From Deltaproteobacteria bacterium (GTDB lineage: Bacteria; Desulfobacterota; Deferrisomatia; Deferrisomatales; JACRMM01), in contig JACRMM010000070.1 in NCBI GenBank assembly GCA_016214985.1, positions 1 to 41,893 on the forward strand: 41,893 nt of DNA, in the 5' to 3' direction. Below, piece by piece: positions 1-8,742 of this stretch; within the stretch, counting starts at the first letter, position 1; every line of letters begins with the position of its first letter. The position numbers and the translations under genes are program-made. The notes beneath the pieces were generated by a model. The model worked only from the letters and a program-made list of their open reading frames with translations. It was not told where the DNA came from and made no database searches.

Positions 1-36
1 GACATCCAGCCCGACGAAGATGGTAGACTCCTGCAT
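1..36 (-). CDS. IS110-family transposase, N-terminal 12 codons (runs off the left edge)
   Basis: The reading frame starts with ATG at 36 and continues leftward out of the window. It encodes MQESTIFVGLDV, which matches the usual IS110-family N terminus (FVGLDVHK...). Asp11 would be the first acidic residue of the RuvC-like DEDD catalytic domain. A strong ribosome-binding site (AAGGAGG) lies 6 bases upstream. Family knowledge: these enzymes move circular IS elements using a bridge RNA and leave little or no target duplication. Only the start is visible, so it is unknown whether the gene is intact or which subgroup (IS110 or IS1111) it belongs to. It lies just downstream of lutC. Confidence 0.75.
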   Translation of the reverse strand, partial: MQESTIFVGLDV

Positions 37-159
37 GGCCTGCCTCCTTGGTTGTGGCTCTGTGGTGGTGGTGTGAGATCCGTCCACCATAACCCACCTG
101 AGCAAGGGGCAGGCCTCTCTTGTTCAACCGTCAGCCATGATTTCTAGGTCGCGAGACGA
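37..159 (-). mobile_element. Probable end region of the IS110 element, upstream of its transposase
   Basis: This 123-base non-coding stretch lies between the transposase start codon and the lutC stop codon. It should contain the end of the insertion sequence and its junction with host DNA. It includes GTGGTGG-rich sequence at about 62-73 and its partial complement CCACC at 84-88, which could pair. In IS110-subgroup elements this side encodes the bridge RNA; in IS1111-subgroup elements it does not. The exact boundary cannot be placed from one copy. Confidence 0.4.
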
Positions 160-750
160 TCAGCCGGCCGGTTCCAGGGGACCCGGCCCAGCGAGGATCC
201 AGTGGAGCACTCGTCCCGGTCCGTGGACCCCTTGGGTCATGGTGGCTTCGATGTCCCCCGTGCGGCTGGGACCCGTGACGAACGTCAGCCGGGAGGGCAG
301 CGCGCCGGCCGCGCGCCCGAGGTAGCCTTCCAGGCTCTCGTGACACCCCTCCGGGCGGCTCAGGGCCAGGTGGACCCACGGCAGTAGGGAGGCCAGCGTG
401 CCGAGTCCTGCACCCGAGGGGACGACCAGGCTCCCCGTGTCGGCCACGAACCCGTCGCAGAACGTGATGCCCAGCCGAGCGGCGGCCAACGCGGCCCGGT
501 CCCAGGCATACGCCCGACCGCGCAACGCAGGGCTCACCTCCTGGCAGCCGCCCCGGCGAAGAGACGCCGCGACGACTTCGCGAAGGCCCGGGGGCCACCC
601 GGTCGCGGGCACCGCGACCGCCCGAGCTCCCGTGGCGGCCAGCAGGCCATCGAGGCGGGCGGGAAGCTCCCTCGCCGAAAAGACCTCGACCTCCGCTCCC
701 GCCGCCCTCGCCCTCTCGACATAGAGCGTCAGCGCCTCGGAGGGCGTCAC
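160..750 (-). CDS. lutC: LutC-like lactate utilization protein (LUD domain)
   Basis: This 196-residue protein is the third subunit of the LutABC L-lactate oxidation complex, which oxidizes L-lactate to pyruvate in the cytoplasm. It consists almost entirely of one LUD domain. The motif DTGSLVV near residue 120 matches the ETGTLVL segment of the LUD part of LutB. The GTG start at 750 overlaps the lutB stop (GTGA), so translation is probably coupled. The length fits small LutC proteins (about 190-240 residues). It is the last gene of the operon, and the IS110 element lies about 120 bases beyond its stop. Function comes from family and operon context; the catalytic role of LUD domains is not well defined. 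Confidence 0.85.
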   Translation of the reverse strand: MTPSEALTLYVERARAAGAEVEVFSARELPARLDGLLAATGARAVAVPATGWPPGLREVVAASLRRGGCQEVSPALRGRAYAWDRAALAAARLGITFCDGFVADTGSLVVPSGAGLGTLASLLPWVHLALSRPEGCHESLEGYLGRAAGALPSRLTFVTGPSRTGDIEATMTQGVHGPGRVLHWILAGPGPLEPAG

Positions 751-2144
751 CGGCGCCCCCCCTTCCTCTCCGTCCACCAGGCCCGAAAGGTCGGCTCCGC
801 CCCGGGACGGGGGAGCTCGCGGCAGCTGCACCACGCGGCGATGAGGCCGCGCCGTGGGATCCACGCGGGGCGCCGCAGCGCGCGACGCAGGAGCCCGACC
901 CCCAGCCGGTAGAGCACGGGAGAAGCCGCCGCCGCGGCCAGAAGCCGCGTCACCCTTCGCTTCGGGCGGGCGGCGAGGCGCCGGAGCTCCCGGTGGAACA
1001 TCGGCAGGGGGATCCGCACCGGGCAGGCCTCCTGGCACCGGCCGCACAGGGTGCAGGCGTCGGGCAGGTCGGGAAACGCCTCGATCCCCCAGAGGAGCGG
1101 CGAGAGGACGTCGCCCATGGGCCCCGGGTAGGGCGACGCGTACGCGTGCCCCCCCACCGCCCGGTACACGGGGCAGTGGTTCAGGCACGCTCCGCAGTGC
1201 AGGCAGTGGAGCATCTCCCGGAAGGGCCCGCGGGCGATCGCCGAGCGACCGTTGTCGAGAAGTACGACGTGGAGCTCCTCCGGGCCCTCTTCCTCGCCGG
1301 GCCGCCGGGGTCCGGTCACGAGCGTCACGTAGGTGGAGATCGGCTGGCCGGAGGCGGAGCGGGTCAGGAGCGCGAGCAGGCCGGGCACGTCCGACAGCCG
1401 CGGAATCACCTTGTCGATCCCGACCAGGGCGACGTGGACCGGGGGCAGGGTCGTGGCCATCCGGCCGTTGCCCTCGTTGGTGACGAGCACGAGCGTCCCG
1501 GTCTCGGCCACGGCGAAGTTCGCACCCGTGATCCCGAGGTCTGCGGCGAGGAAACGTGTGCGCAGGGCGGCGCGGGCCGCGGCGACGAGCGCCTCGACGT
1601 CGAGGCCGGGCTCGGTTCCGAGGGCACGGTGAAAGAGCTCTCCCACCTGTCCCCGATCCCGATGAATCGCGGGGGCCATGATGTGCGACGGCTTCTCGCC
1701 GGCCAGCTGGATGATGAACTCGCCGAGGTCGGTCTCGGTGACCTCGATGCCGGCGGCCTCCAGGGCCTCGTTCAGCCCGACCTCCTCGGCCGTCATCGAC
1801 TTGGCCTTGACCGCGGTGCAAGCGCCGCGGTCCCCGGCGATGCGAGTCAGCACCTCGGCCACGTCCGACGCGTCTCGGGCGAAGTGGACCCGACCGCCCG
1901 CCGCCTCGACCCGGTTCGCAAACTCCCGGGCACCCTCCTCGAGCCGCCCCGACCCCTCCGATTTTCGGGCGCGGCCCCAGTCTCGGAGCGCCTCGAAGCC
2001 TGGGAAGGCGTCTGCGACGGCCGCGCGCTTGTCGCGGAGGAGGTCGGCGGTCTTCCGAACCGCCGCCCCCAGACGCTCGTCGGCGAGGGCGTCGAACGCC
2101 CCCGAGCGAAAGGAGCCGCGCCGCGAGCAGTTCTTCGGGTTCAC
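747..2144 (-). CDS. lutB: LutB-like iron-sulfur lactate utilization protein
   Basis: This 465-residue protein has an N-terminal LUD domain (about residues 60-290, with AVAETGTLVLVTNEGNGR) followed by two 4Fe-4S cluster motifs, CLHCGACLNHCP and CTLCGRCQEACP, and a basic C-terminal tail. This is the normal LutB layout, and the length matches the family (about 470). The GTG start at 2144 overlaps the lutA stop as GTGA. A longer frame runs further upstream but lies opposite or inside lutA and has no family similarity. LutB is expected to pass electrons from lactate oxidation through its clusters to LutA. The final acceptor is not shown here. Confidence 0.92.
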   Translation of the reverse strand: MNPKNCSRRGSFRSGAFDALADERLGAAVRKTADLLRDKRAAVADAFPGFEALRDWGRARKSEGSGRLEEGAREFANRVEAAGGRVHFARDASDVAEVLTRIAGDRGACTAVKAKSMTAEEVGLNEALEAAGIEVTETDLGEFIIQLAGEKPSHIMAPAIHRDRGQVGELFHRALGTEPGLDVEALVAAARAALRTRFLAADLGITGANFAVAETGTLVLVTNEGNGRMATTLPPVHVALVGIDKVIPRLSDVPGLLALLTRSASGQPISTYVTLVTGPRRPGEEEGPEELHVVLLDNGRSAIARGPFREMLHCLHCGACLNHCPVYRAVGGHAYASPYPGPMGDVLSPLLWGIEAFPDLPDACTLCGRCQEACPVRIPLPMFHRELRRLAARPKRRVTRLLAAAAASPVLYRLGVGLLRRALRRPAWIPRRGLIAAWCSCRELPRPGAEPTFRAWWTERKGGRR

Positions 2145-2896
2145 GCGGGCGCCGGTCGGAGAGCCTGGGCCACCACCTCGGCCAGGTGGCAGAACTTCAG
2201 GTGATCGAGCCCCGCGCGCCTCGCCCCTCCCGCGAGGTGGGTGAGGCAGCTCAGGTCCAGGGAGGTCACAACGGACGCCTCGGTCGTCCGGACGGCTCGA
2301 AGCTTGTCCTCCAGAAGCCGCCCCGAGACCTCGGGCATCTTCACGCTGAAGCTTCCGCCGAAGCCGCAGCAGGTCTCGCTGTCGGGCAGCTGCACGAAGG
2401 CCTCGCCCAGCATCTGGGCGAGGTAGCCCTCCGCGACCCCACGCAGCCCGATCCCTCGGAGCGTGCGGCACGTGGAGTGGTACGTAGTCCTCTCCGGCCG
2501 CGGGTGCGCCGGCAGGTCCATCACGCCGAGGACCCGGTGAAGGAACTCGGCGAACTCGAAGGTTCGCTCCCCCACCGCCCGCACGCGCGACGCGACCTCG
2601 GGTGCCCCCTGGAAGAGGCCGTCGTACCCGTTTCGAATCGTGTCGACGCAGGAGGCGCTGGGCGCGACGATCGCCTCCGCGTCTTCGAACACCTCGGCGA
2701 ACCGCAGGGCGAGTCTCCGGGCCTCCTCCGGGTGGCCGGTGTTGATCCAGGGCTGGCCGCAACAGGTCTGCTCCTCCCGGAAATCCACCTGCACCCCGAG
2801 GGACTCCAGAGCCTCGACGCAGGCCCGCGCCGCCGAGGGGTAGAGCGCGTCGGCCGCGCAGGTGAGGAAGAGCGACACTCGCCGGATCGTTGCCAT
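2141..2896 (-). CDS. lutA: LutA-like iron-sulfur oxidoreductase (two CCG domains)
   Basis: This 251-residue protein has two cysteine-rich CCG domains, seen as TCCGQPWINTG near residue 45 and TCCGFGGSFSVK near residue 175. LutA, glycolate oxidase GlcF and heterodisulfide reductase HdrB share this fold. It is the first gene of lutABC and shares a 4-bp overlap with lutB. The ATG at 2896 was chosen because the LutA-type start MATIRRVSLFLTC follows directly and AAGGAG lies 13-18 bases upstream. The extra residues of the longer open frame upstream show no family similarity and are AT-richer. No lactate permease or lutR-type regulator is visible in the window. Confidence 0.92.
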   Translation of the reverse strand: MATIRRVSLFLTCAADALYPSAARACVEALESLGVQVDFREEQTCCGQPWINTGHPEEARRLALRFAEVFEDAEAIVAPSASCVDTIRNGYDGLFQGAPEVASRVRAVGERTFEFAEFLHRVLGVMDLPAHPRPERTTYHSTCRTLRGIGLRGVAEGYLAQMLGEAFVQLPDSETCCGFGGSFSVKMPEVSGRLLEDKLRAVRTTEASVVTSLDLSCLTHLAGGARRAGLDHLKFCHLAEVVAQALRPAPA

Positions 2897-2995
2897 CTTC
2901 GTTCTTTGCTCCTTACAAACGCCCCCCGTGCCGTTGGGCGAGGCACCGCCCGAAGTCCGTACCGTCGATTCCGGAGTCCGCTCGATTGTAGTCGC

Positions 2996-3063
2996 TCCGC
3001 AGTCAGGACCAGGGTTAGAAGTACGACGGCTGTTAAGGATAGAACACGGATAATCCGCAGTCA
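2996..3063 (-). repeat. Two direct copies of TCCGCAGTCA at the lut promoter
   Basis: The 10-mer TCCGCAGTCA occurs at 2996-3005 and at 3054-3063, 58 bases apart in the same orientation. One copy overlaps the -35 box of the lut promoter and the other lies just downstream of the expected transcription start. This arrangement fits a repressor site pair, but no regulator is identified. Confidence 0.4.
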
Positions 3064-3064
3064 A
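3036..3064 (-). promoter_or_regulatory. Sigma-70-type promoter for lutABC
   Basis: On the minus strand, TTGACT (3064-3059) and TATCCT (3041-3036) are separated by exactly 17 bases. Transcription would start near 3029 and give a leader of about 130 bases before lutA. Confidence 0.6.
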
Positions 3065-3343
3065 TCGCCGGTCCAGCGCCGGGGCATGTTTGTTCTGCCC
3101 TTTTGAAGCGCCTTTCCAGAAGCCGCGTTTCCGTCGCATCTCTTCAGGTGGCGTTCTGTCTAGGCACCGCACCACGCGTGCAATTGTATTGTCCAGGGCC
3201 CTCCCCTGTAGATGCTTCGTTTCACTTCCGCAAAGTTGGCCAAAGAACGTACGTACCAGGATCGAAGTTGCTACATCGGGGGCCAAGTTCGCAAGAGAGA
3301 CCAAGCGATTCGACGACAGCGCCGACGTGGGGGGAGACGTGTC

Positions 3344-3613
3344 ATGGTACAGGGCTATCCGGTGGCGGCTCGGATCGAAGGACGTTGGACGGAGGTGGAT
3401 GCGCTGGACCATGTCGTCAACGCCGCGTGCGTTCCGTATTTGGAGACCGCGCGGACCCTCTGCCTCGAGCGCGTCTTCGACGTGCGCCGTCGGCGCGCTG
3501 CGACCCACCACGAGGTCGGCGTCCGGATCCCCCTCGTCGTCACCACCCACTTCGAGTACGAGCTTCGCTCCGCCCCAGGAGCCGGGCCCGTGGCCCGGGC
3601 CTGTCAGTTATGA
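3344..3613 (+). pseudogene. Truncated hot-dog (4HBT-like) acyl-CoA thioesterase
   Basis: The 89-residue frame starts at ATG 3344 with GGGGGAG 7 bases upstream. Its segment RWTEVDALDHVVNAACVPYL resembles the 4HBT-family pattern RWsDvDalGHVNNa.yl.Yl, where the Asp is catalytic, and VVTTHFEYEL resembles the following strands. Family members are about 130-150 residues long. This frame stops about 45 residues early, and the sequence after the TGA (3611-3613) does not continue the fold in any frame I read. The N of the usual HVNN is also changed (HVVN). It lies in an AT-richer gap between lutA and the protease gene. A short functional protein cannot be excluded, but decay after transfer is more likely. 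Confidence 0.5.
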
Positions 3614-3761
3614 CGCCGATGACCGCCAATATCCCTTGAGGCACTGCCGCCCACTAAAGTATGTTGAAATTGTCGCCAGCGCCCGCGTTCCAGTTCTAAA
3701 TCTATCTAGCCAAGTCAGCAATAAAGTTGCCTTCCGTTTTATCTGTACTGCAATCTCTTCG

Positions 3762-3790
3762 TTGACACCGGCATTTTCGTCCGGTACTTT
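3762..3790 (+). promoter_or_regulatory. Candidate promoter reading towards a terminator and the protease gene
   Basis: A perfect -35 box TTGACA (3762-3767) and a weak -10 box TACTTT (3785-3790) are separated by 17 bases. Transcription would start near 3797. A factor-independent terminator follows within 40 bases, so the product would be a short RNA or an attenuated leader for the metalloprotease gene. Confidence 0.45.
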
Positions 3791-3826
3791 GCCAATAGCG
3801 GTTTGCGACTGTTAGGGGGAGGCCAG

Positions 3827-3863
3827 GGACCGGGCGCGAAGCCCCGGTCCTTTCTTTTTCGTT
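3827..3863 (+). terminator. Rho-independent terminator
   Basis: A perfect 8-bp GC stem, GGACCGGG (3827-3834) with CCCGGTCC (3843-3850) and an 8-base loop, is followed directly by a T-rich tract (3851-3863). It may end the thioesterase remnant transcript or the short RNA from the promoter at 3762. Confidence 0.75.
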
Positions 3864-4022
3864 TTGACCCGGATCTCTTTGCGGTGGATCCCGGCCGGCA
3901 GCACAAGTACGGTCTAGGAGGAAAGGCAATCATCGGGCGATCCCTCAAGGTCCAGCTCTCTTTCGTGCGGTCGGGGACGCGCAGGCCCATTCAGGTGCAT
4001 GAGACACGGACAGGAGGCCATC

Positions 4023-6602
4023 ATGAGAGGGTACCCGAATCGGAGGCTCACGCTCGCCACAGCGTTGGCAACCGGTCTCACGGCCGCCTCGGCGTGGGGG
4101 GCAGGCCCGCCGCGCTCGGGAGTGCACCCGAACCTCGATCTGCCCGCCGTCACGGCCGGAGGGGCAGCCGTGACAGTACTGGGGGAGCGCCTCGGGGAGG
4201 TGGCAGAAGCCCACGGAATGTCCGCGGAGCGCCTGAGGCAGCTGCTGCTTCGGGAGCGAACGCTTCACCTGGACCGGCGCGGCCGCCTGTTCTACCAGGA
4301 CGACCGCCTGCCTGCGGCCCCCGGCGGCGGCGCCACCGCCGGCCCGTCCGGTGCAGAAGCGGCCACCTATCCCTTCGAGCAAACCTTCCTGCTCCACAGC
4401 CGGCCGAGCGCGACGAAGCTCATCTACCTCGACTTCGACGGGCACGTGCTCTCGGGCACGGCCTGGAACGCGAGCTTCAACGGGGGCCAAACGATTACTT
4501 GTCCCCCCTTCGACTTCGAAGGCGGCCCCGGCGTCTTCACAGACAACGAGAAGGCGCGCATCCAGCACATCTGGAAGCGTGTGGCCGAGGACTTCGCGCC
4601 CTTCGAGGTAGATGTCACGACCGAGGATCCGGGGGGCGCCGCCCTCACCCGCAGCAGTACCGCCGACTCAAGCTACGGGATCCGCGTCCTGATCAACCCG
4701 ATCAGCAGCTACATCGGCCCCTACGGCGGGATGGCCTACGTGGGCGTGTTCGACTACGTGGGGGACTACTACAAGCCGGCCCTCATCTTCCCGGAAAACC
4801 TGTATAGCGACGAGAAGTACGTCTCCGACGCCTGCTCCCACGAAGCCGGCCACATTCTGAACCTCAAGCACGACGGCACCACGAATGGCACCGAGTATTA
4901 CGAGGGCCACGGCTCGGGCACCACGGGCTGGGCTCCCATCATGGGCTCCGCCTACTACCAGCCCCTGACCCAGTGGAGCAGGGGCGAGTACGACGACGCG
5001 AGCAACACCGAGGACGATCTCGCGATCATCGCGAGCTACACCGGCTACCGGGAGGACGACCGGGGCAGCGACACGCAGACCCCGACGCCCCTGCCCGCGG
5101 GGTCCCTCCTGAGCACGAGCGGGATCATCGGGCGCGCCACCGACGCGGACGTGTTCTCCTTTCAGACGGGCTCAGGACTTGCCACCCTCCAGGTCAGCCC
5201 CGCGATGCCGGGGGCGAACCTCGACGTCGAGGCAGAGCTCCTCAATTCGTGGGGGGAGGTGGTCGCCGCCGGCAATCCGGTCGAGGCCCTCGACGCCGGG
5301 CTCACGGCCTGGCTGTCACCGGGAACGTACTACCTGCGGCTGACCGGCTGCGGCTGCAGGACGCCGTCGACTGGCTACTCGAACTACGCGAGCCTCGGCC
5401 AGTACACGATCGAAGGCACGGTGCCCGACCCGACCGGCAACGACCCGCCCGTGGCCGCCGCCACCGCGACCCCGACGGCCGGCGACGCACCCCTGACCGT
5501 GGCGTTCAACGGCGCCGCGTCCTACGACCCGGAGGGCACCCTCCTCCAGTATTCGTGGTCTTTCGGCGACGGGGGAGCGTCGGCCGCCCCTTCCACCTCC
5601 CACGTGTACGACGTCGGAGGCAGGAGCTACACCGCCACACTCACCGTGACCGATGGCACAGGTCTCCAGGGCGCGGCCTCCGTGACGGTCACGGTGAACG
5701 ACCCCGACGCGGACACCACGCCGCCCACGGTGCCCAGCGGTCTGACGGCCGCGGCCGCGAGCTGCAGCCAGATCGCCCTCGCGTGGGAGCCGTCCACCGA
5801 CGACCAATCGGGGCTCGCGGGCTACAACCTCTATCGCGACGAGGTGCTTCTCGAACACCTGCAGGCTCCGGCCAGCGAGACCACCGACACCGGCCTGCTG
5901 GAGTCGACGACCTTCTCCTACGCCCTCTCGGCCGTGGACAACGCAGGAAACGAGTCCGCCCGGAGCGCGGCCGCGAGCGCCTCGACGCCGGCTTGCCCGG
6001 ACACGGTTCCCCCCTCTCCGGACCCCATGACCTGGGCGTCGCTCCCCTCCGCCTCGAGCCAGACCTCGGTCACCATGACCGCCGCCACAGCCTCCGACCC
6101 GAGCGGGGTGGAGTACTACTTCGACTGCACCGACAGCGGAGGGCACGACAGCGGCTGGCGGTCGAGCCGCAGCTACACCGATACCGGCCTCAGCCCCGGC
6201 AGGACCTACACGTATCGGGTAGCGGGGCGGGACCGGAGCCCCGCCCAGAATCAGACCGCCTGGTCGGCGGCCGCCTCCGCCACGACGCCGGTCTCGGCCA
6301 CCAAGCTCCACGTGGACTCGATCGCGCTCTCCACCGTGAAGGTCGGGAGGAGCTACTCGGGACGAGCCACTGTCACGGTGCGCGACAACCTCGGAAAATC
6401 GGTCGGCGGGGCCAAGGTCACGGGCACCTTCACGGGCGGCTACAACCAGACTGTCACCGCGAGCACCAACACGGCCGGGCAGGCCGTACTGAACACGGCT
6501 TCGAAGTCAGGAGTCCGTTCCTTCAGCTTCTGCGTGACGAACGTCGTGCACAGCCTGGGCTACGACCCGGCCGCGAACAACGTGACCTGCGCAAACCGAT
6601 AG
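4023..6602 (+). CDS. Secreted metzincin-like zinc metalloprotease with PPC, PKD and FN3-like domains
   Basis: This 859-residue protein starts at ATG 4023 behind a strong AGGAGG site. Residues 1-27 form a signal peptide (basic start, Ala/Leu core, AWG-A cleavage). Residues 30-120 look like a propeptide. The catalytic domain follows, with HEAGHILNLKHD at residues 273-284 (His273, Glu274, His277, His283) and a likely Met-turn at Met307 in APIMGS. The usual Gly of HExxHxxGxxH is Asn280. After this come a prepeptidase C-terminal-type domain (about 370-470), a PKD domain (about 480-570, with YSWSFGDGG), a fibronectin type III-like domain (about 575-665), and two further beta-rich domains to the end. 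It is probably exported and extracellular. Substrate and secretion route are unknown. No operon partner lies on this strand. Confidence 0.8.
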   Translation: MRGYPNRRLTLATALATGLTAASAWGAGPPRSGVHPNLDLPAVTAGGAAVTVLGERLGEVAEAHGMSAERLRQLLLRERTLHLDRRGRLFYQDDRLPAAPGGGATAGPSGAEAATYPFEQTFLLHSRPSATKLIYLDFDGHVLSGTAWNASFNGGQTITCPPFDFEGGPGVFTDNEKARIQHIWKRVAEDFAPFEVDVTTEDPGGAALTRSSTADSSYGIRVLINPISSYIGPYGGMAYVGVFDYVGDYYKPALIFPENLYSDEKYVSDACSHEAGHILNLKHDGTTNGTEYYEGHGSGTTGWAPIMGSAYYQPLTQWSRGEYDDASNTEDDLAIIASYTGYREDDRGSDTQTPTPLPAGSLLSTSGIIGRATDADVFSFQTGSGLATLQVSPAMPGANLDVEAELLNSWGEVVAAGNPVEALDAGLTAWLSPGTYYLRLTGCGCRTPSTGYSNYASLGQYTIEGTVPDPTGNDPPVAAATATPTAGDAPLTVAFNGAASYDPEGTLLQYSWSFGDGGASAAPSTSHVYDVGGRSYTATLTVTDGTGLQGAASVTVTVNDPDADTTPPTVPSGLTAAAASCSQIALAWEPSTDDQSGLAGYNLYRDEVLLEHLQAPASETTDTGLLESTTFSYALSAVDNAGNESARSAAASASTPACPDTVPPSPDPMTWASLPSASSQTSVTMTAATASDPSGVEYYFDCTDSGGHDSGWRSSRSYTDTGLSPGRTYTYRVAGRDRSPAQNQTAWSAAASATTPVSATKLHVDSIALSTVKVGRSYSGRATVTVRDNLGKSVGGAKVTGTFTGGYNQTVTASTNTAGQAVLNTASKSGVRSFSFCVTNVVHSLGYDPAANNVTCANR

Positions 6603-6918
6603 ACCGGCATGGGGGGGCCTGTCACGAAGGGGCGCAACCGGTCGACCACGCCTAGCCGGCCGGGGGGATCCCCGGAGGCCGCAGCAGGCGGCATTAGCAC
6701 TCCGCTCTCGAAGGCAGGACGCCGCGGACCCTTCGCTTGACCGTCAGCGAGAGCCTGGAATTCCAGGGATCCTGCGGCGCCGGAGGGGACCCCGCGGCCG
6801 GCCGGTTACGCCCGTCACGAAGGACCAGGCCGGGCCCAGGTGTCACCGCGTCCTTCCTTGTATCGCTGAGGCCCGACGCCCCTTGGGCCTGGCCCCGTCA
6901 GTCGCACGGCGCGGGTCG
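6603..6918. other. Convergent intergenic region, no gene seen
   Basis: This lies between the ends of the metalloprotease gene (+) and leuD (-). A 6-bp stem CCGGGG/CCCCGG occurs at 6660-6675 and another, AGGCCC/GGGCCT, at 6869-6890. Neither has a T tract, so I do not call terminators. I find no coding frame with family similarity. Confidence 0.6.
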
Positions 6919-7412
6919 TTATCCGTGCTTCGCCTTCTTCGCGATGTGCGCCATGAGCCCCCCGTCGGCGATGAGTTCTTCCATGAAGGGCGGGATGGGG
7001 GCCACCCTGAACTCGGTGCCCCGGGTCACGTTCTTCACCACACCGGCCCCCGCGTCCACCTCCACCTCGTCGCCCTCCTGGATGCCGCCGAATGCCTCCG
7101 TGCTCTCGAAGATAGGGAGGCCCATGTTGAAGGCGTTCCGGTAGAAGATGCGGGCGAAGCTCTTGGCGATCACACAGGAGACGCCGGCCGCCTTGATCGC
7201 GATCGGCGCGTGCTCACGGCTCGACCCGCAGCCGAAGTTCTTGTCGGCCAGGATGACGTCGCCGGGCTTCATCTTGGCGACGAAGGCCGGATCCGCATCC
7301 TCCATGCAGTGCCTGGCCAGCTCCGCCGGGTCGCTCGTGTTCAGGTACCGCGCCGGAATGATGGCGTCGGTGTCGACGTCGGCGCCGAACTTCCAGACTT
7401 TCCCTCGAAGCT

Positions 7413-7416
<4 letters not shown>
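6919..7416 (-). CDS. leuD: 3-isopropylmalate dehydratase, small subunit
   Basis: This 165-residue protein is the swivel (small) subunit of isopropylmalate isomerase, which converts 2-isopropylmalate to 3-isopropylmalate in leucine synthesis. The substrate-loop motif NFGCGSSREHAPIAI and the start MKLRGKVWKFGADVDTDAII are typical of the short (about 165-residue) archaeal/deltaproteobacterial form. The ATG at 7416 overlaps the leuC stop by 4 bp (ATGA), which fits the two subunits being made in equal amounts. It is the last gene of the ilv-leu operon. leuB, often found next, is absent here. Confidence 0.96.
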
Positions 7417-8672
<1,256 letters not shown>

Positions 8673-8742
8673 GGATTCCTCGAGGAAGGGGGTTTCGATA
8701 CCAATGGTTTCGGAGTCCGGGTGACCCGGTGGGACAAAGCGC

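Noticed and set aside
3827..3863. c-di-GMP-I riboswitch before the protease gene
   Set aside because: The segment CGCGAAGCC only loosely resembles the aptamer core; the paired elements around it are missing, and the stem plus T tract fits a terminator.
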